From: Hydrogenimonas cancrithermarum
Lineage (GTDB): Bacteria; Campylobacterota; Campylobacteria; Campylobacterales; Hydrogenimonadaceae
Reading direction: 5' to 3'
NCBI RefSeq assembly: GCF_030296055.1
Contig: NZ_AP027370.1
Location: 1,724,501 to 1,788,500 of the forward strand
Length of the DNA: 64,000 nucleotides
In this document: positions 62,801-64,000 of the stretch, piece by piece
Numbering within the stretch: the first letter of the stretch is position 1
How the letters are laid out: each line of letters begins with the position of its first letter
The notes under the pieces: generated by a model
Told to the model about the DNA's origin: nothing
The model's database searches: none
Seen by the model: the letters and a program-made list of their open reading frames with translations, nothing else
Program-made: the position numbers and the translations under genes

Positions 62801-64000
62801 ACTTTGGAATTGGTCGTAGCCGTATCGGACTCGGCCGTATCGTTGCTTACGTCGACGCGGTTGCTGCGTTGTTGATCGAGGACGCTCGTGGTGTTCGGTG
62901 CCGTGGCGTCCACCGTTACGTTGGATGTACTCTGGCCGCTGGCAAGATCGTGTTTATAGGTACAGTCGAATCCTGCCGGGAAGTTGGTTGTACAGCTCCA
63001 GTCGACAAAGTTGTAGCTTAGGTTTGAAAGAGAGAGTCCGTCCGTATTTTCCACGACGCTGTCACTGAGTGTGATATTCGTCGCTACGGCGTCTCCCTGG
63101 TTTTTCAGCGAAATCGTGTAGGTTACCGTTTTCCCCACGGCCACTTCATTCACATTCGGCACCTTGTCGACGATGAGATCCGCTCCTTTGATTTCGATCC
63201 ACCAATTTTTTTCATCGTTCGACGTTGTGCTTTGTGTCGTAGATGTTACAGCGGTCGCCGTATTCTTTATTTTTTTATGCCCCGGGAAATTGCTGTCGTA
63301 ATTGGGCGCCGTGGCACGAATGGCGACAGTGGCTGACCCATTTTTCGCAAGATCGCCCAATTGGCACGTGAAGGGCTCCGTGACCGATGTGAAAGAGCCG
63401 GTTCCACAATCGGTTTCGATGTCGGTGAAATTGGCGATATTGTTGGCGTTCAGGTCGATGGTGACATTGACATCTTTCGCGATGGCACTGCCGTTGTTGG
63501 TGACGACGACGTTGACGTTCACCCGTTCGTTCGCGATACCTACCCTATCTCCGCTTTTCGTTACGACGATATCGGCCCCTTCGATTTCAGTGGAGGCCGT
63601 GGTGGATGTTTTGTCGTAAGCATCGGGTGAGTCGACATGGACGGTTGCGTAATTATGGACCGTTCCCAGTGGGGCGTTGACGGGAACGGCGACGCTGAAT
63701 TTAATCGTCGTTGTCGCTCCTTCGGACGCCAGTGTGCCGAGGCTGCAAGAGAGGGTATCCGTTCCGATGGAGCCGCTACAGTTCCAGCCGTCGCTTTGTG
63801 AGATCGAGCTTATCGTATAGCCGCTTCCGAGCCGTGCTCCCATGTCGTCCGTCAGTGTCAATGTCTTGGCATCGGTAAGCGACGTATTCTTGATGGTGAT
63901 TTCATAGTCGATCGTGCCTCCGGCAACTGCCGTGGCAGAGGCGATTTTGGTCACTTCGAGTTCGACACCGGTGACGGTGATATCTGCCGTATCCTCTCCG
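53836..64000 (-). CDS. Giant DUF11-repeat surface protein with LamG domain, N-terminus outside window
   Basis: The frame is open to the right edge, so over 3,380 residues are visible. About 14 DUF11-type modules can be counted, each opening like GADLVVTK or GAELTISK, with LxN(xG) strands and a W(N/S/T)C Cys pattern. Between the twelfth and thirteenth is a LamG/concanavalin-like domain (about 58450-59150; GEFDGSNDYISIPNSSE, EWHHVTLVLDAI). After the last module comes a unique 1,300-residue C-terminal region with another DUF11-like piece. No cell-wall anchor or barrel is seen at the C-terminus (SNRRLEW). Tight coupling to three minor pilins suggests a surface or pilus-tip adhesin. The LamG segment is more AT-rich than its surroundings. 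Confidence 0.88.
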   Translation of the reverse strand, partial: GEDTADITVTGVELEVTKIASATAVAGGTIDYEITIKNTSLTDAKTLTLTDDMGARLGSGYTISSISQSDGWNCSGSIGTDTLSCSLGTLASEGATTTIKFSVAVPVNAPLGTVHNYATVHVDSPDAYDKTSTTASTEIEGADIVVTKSGDRVGIANERVNVNVVVTNNGSAIAKDVNVTIDLNANNIANFTDIETDCGTGSFTSVTEPFTCQLGDLAKNGSATVAIRATAPNYDSNFPGHKKIKNTATAVTSTTQSTTSNDEKNWWIEIKGADLIVDKVPNVNEVAVGKTVTYTISLKNQGDAVATNITLSDSVVENTDGLSLSNLSYNFVDWSCTTNFPAGFDCTYKHDLASGQSTSNVTVDATAPNTTSVLDQQRSNRVDVSNDTAESDTATTNSKVAPVTIRGAELTISKSVSPGTVGLGERVTFTIDVGNSGLADAEDTNVTDTLPDGFTTISTSGCDNDGFAVSGRTVTCQLGTIANTNGSKTFTITANAPNTNGDYTNTATVSTSTPEADTTNNSDDALLHVEGADLVIYKAAPLRVAGNSEYQYTISLRNQGRSSAFGAEINDTVPANVTYVTGSLSTLSSAWTCSISGSDIHCQTNDPNFEIPNGYDENIVTFRVKAGPAHDWVYNTVTTETDTSESNLANNTYTARTEVIDIDLAVRKLINGVNYGAAENYAAIGETITYTLQVRNVSQVDLDITDVNVTDLIPSNVTNVSVTPAANFTCNNPTTAGSTLLCTMNGGVVLSRGQTRNVATITVTVIDAASFDVNDENNNFVVNRYKAETSLTDQHLANNAPTGGDGYLHTNTLVRGANVSVDKRGPREAGAEQRFTYTLDVRNYPRPDTYTGTPPAHDVPSSGAAGITVTDILPTGVTFVSASGANWNCNESGGTVTCAYGGNLPPSNTPSSIDITVAAPNDTGITLTNEANVTTSTPELERLLLDNGDTLGTRIVGTDIVVTKTGPATAGMGDELAYTIRVENNSSVPAAGIHVDDILHTDVNLSATWNRALGGSGWTCVDNSATSDHNVSCDYSSTLPANGSASFTIYAIAPGYTGTIRNRAVATTTTAETNRPNISDFDTEIEGAEVGFANNPFQQSPNPVGALKPIDYTITVINRGHSEARDINLTMQFPSGYSEEFNVTSTGGDSGWNCHFDSASSLLTCRLATLAPNNATSRVEIHATAPNANEVVSYTVHVEGTDGSGQITQETISPNPTTTVKGADLKIEKYVQDLENPGYDESNVTAGLNKYVEFNITVENRELGLAHFINLMDDFNTGFSNLTISSQSGWNGTCAINGHNLQCIRNELLQGETLSVVVKAKTPGVEGIINNDARVVNTTVETDNTNNTDSAYVKVEGSRFNVDVNVSKTTLAFDELFDYVVTIVNTGKNEAEDINISDTLPTGFIYVGNNGSDAGWNCTPGDGNHTVVCELPSLAGYSGSTRLVLNVEAPKKIGRYTDEITVDSPSIPAPVEASAEEVEVRGADLEISLTADDTEVLEEHNTTVTMVVKNIDISTARDVNVTHTFTSSPAGTFAAVDDNASCTLTASTVRCHWERLSPDENRTVVITLTTPNITSDTTLSIHSSAVTATEEPDTSNNSADASTDVKVIKAIAEWRMDECSWGTVVDQTGNHNGTAKNGAHTVNKILTKDSNGRVSFYRAGEFDGSNDYISIPNSSEINTAVHNKRTVALWFNADTVTGTHVLYEEGGGARGLAIYIKDGELYVGGWNRPESGWTGTYLHTAISEGEWHHVTLVLDAIAGSYTHQNDAFRAYLDGVRFDSGIGTQLWGHGNAIGIGAVNGGTRLHDGTTGGGRYFNGFIDEAKLFNIALDDTAIATLYKREKAYINYDGTTRAKETVCGVDAEVTLSAPPTAAVESDFQYTITVNNLTLEPIEELNLSVQLPNNVIFVEDNVSTTWKSCMFDSSSYVYSCHFSDDDNLSNAWFYDSQEIIQLTVTAPNEITTLEANTSIVTTPVDYDTSNNSESVTTQTVGTNLRITKSVDLTTPALNAPFVYTITVTNDSTVDARDINLTDHVPAVLSIASNDHSNWGDDFQIDSNSSAVTASLPLLKAGGSRYFTLTVASPQNGTVTNSVDVQTRTAEEDYGDNHAEVSVNVGSSEGNTTVKLKDGFSERKTMTRYGDLVAIGNTYLTGDDSNASALLSDIDVSAHSPSTAKLDLPYDTNITVTYARLYWTGHIHGEPGDATSVETDDDYKTITFTAPDGDHDLTADDTYYYYNKTQYDTYRRIYACSADVTNILETIGENLGTYDGNYGVKNLKANTGVDKPIFMTVTDGNTTSIQAISIGHFGGWSLVVFYEVNHRAHRDQVYKNINLFDGFRKLVPAAVGYDRLTIPIDGFLTPYAGETIDSRLLLFAGGGERARAVDHLSIVKIDNNTTSDVNISDTLNPVENVLNGTITQAGHYLTPRNPQLNYSMGIDMDQFDISSDFNTNEIYLGHLQGETNITLSVGRERVGNQELFDQSFPSVIGLSTEIFNPDFIDSYKECFVENPITGDYVRCEETNVTRGGEVIYRITIINTGNTDATKVILQDPLPAEVTYIPDEAELKVVSITERLCDGSGGSPVLDGSNAKNAECKQWLIDKGYFNTSTGLTASGRAYIASLDSNGSDNHLNHWDQNFPASAVSAQTMTNQQMLDLNYTTTTYANNDDVNRTLLTVNLHERLNYNDSDINGTFPALNVSWVEFKVKVNSFAQLNKAFVNKAIINFTNPTLEYFSKPDADQRQESTSAESPPVVFQWTALSSDIRDPGRVSVGTKIVGKAFDLNISIDDSNTTFATFAQNYPDVNLTVWRIKLVDGNNSYAEIADFNRSDFTILSSEYLPIGTGMSWIIDKNISLPTAWRDIYFSIQYKIRYQDNEGVKEQVAPSYYGPFGDHFAMRPEKFTFSVSNSIATAGSYLIIKSGQPFDIDANATDASGAIRTIGYTQRLFAANITDSNITMATIAITDEKGCVPDITSKIHLEDFNFTDGAAQTVPNVKFDDVGYVTLKLRDTNWSDVDRTNGDCNATVDNDDQDQNDSYVSCYIKGEAKLLFIPASIEVNTSVTNQGGGFTYMADDMNRMHSTVETVIRSLNLDGNVTEAFTSGCYADDVNMTLEANVSSAESAGIDLLWKLDTDSAVSLLANVGTGPESVLHIIDDTNFTNGIANVTFLIDVNRSITHAHYPVDIQIDTGKAKIDNYLATGTEVPETVTDYPLDDGHRARFWYARMHAPDYRSSTTTIETPIFIEVFCNNDIAACGDYGISGLPESSDDVNWWINTNDTRNVVIDLNATQEGANDPLVTINGGTNAVADLNATFTNGTYSAQVTYGGSSNLYKTKIILRPHPDWLKYNKFFPDGRMNYHVEFNLPTDDWSGIGEKGETVETNGSRKSNRRLEW

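Overview
The window is a stretch of bacterial chromosome, about 53 percent GC by eye, most likely from a free-living member of the Campylobacterota (Sulfurovum / Nitratifractor / Hydrogenimonas-like). This is inferred from gene order. The run pglG-like / cheY / prmA / ftsH / psd-like / pssA, the run der / EamA / kdsA / ribH / nusB, and the neighbourhood trpS / serS / TPR membrane protein are all known from Campylobacter jejuni. A futalosine-pathway mqnC gene fits too. No rRNA or tRNA gene and no CRISPR array was seen.

Layout. 1-9.3 kb: a minus-strand type II secretion operon (gspL-like, an outer-membrane barrel, gspM-, gspN-like, gspC, D, E, F, a four-helix-bundle S23/Avd-family gene, gspG, gspH-like, gspI-like cut by the window edge). 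9.5-20.5 kb: envelope genes, namely a beta-barrel protein, two large lipoproteins, and a subtilase-kelch protein paired with an exosortase-family enzyme. 20.6-29.3 kb: core genes (pglG-like, hisH, hisA, cheY, prmA, ftsH, psd-like, pssA, a candidate leucine leader peptide, leuA). 29.5-36.1 kb: minus-strand TPR protein, serS, a membrane protein, crcB/DUF190 and trpS. 36.2-38.3 kb: a DUF6394-like protein and a K+ channel. 38.5-50.9 kb: der, a 275-bp inverted-repeat element, DUF3108, EamA, three GGDEF-like proteins with eroded signature motifs, kdsA, ribH, nusB, mqnC, an M16-like protein, a DUF433/PIN-like toxin-antitoxin pair and recG. 50.9-64 kb (minus strand): a giant DUF11-repeat surface protein of over 3,380 residues running off the right edge, three minor-pilin-like genes overlapping it, hpf, then two tandem small-RNA-like units and a 20-residue hydrophobic peptide ORF.

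The most unusual content is non-coding. (i) Short tandem repeat arrays of 7 or 8 bp sit at gene ends, usually with the upstream stop codon inside or at the edge of the first unit, and most are followed by a perfect short hairpin. Two arrays are translated as the leader peptides of the pseudopilins GspG and GspH. A four-helix-bundle gene related to the Avd protein of diversity-generating retroelements lies between inverted arrays in the same operon. (ii) A 275-bp element has 33-bp near-perfect terminal inverted repeats and nested hairpins. (iii) Behind hpf, two promoter-hairpin-polyT units lead into a tiny membrane-peptide ORF with long-range pairing, resembling a type I toxin or an attenuator. 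The roles given to these elements are inference; their sequence architecture is read directly.
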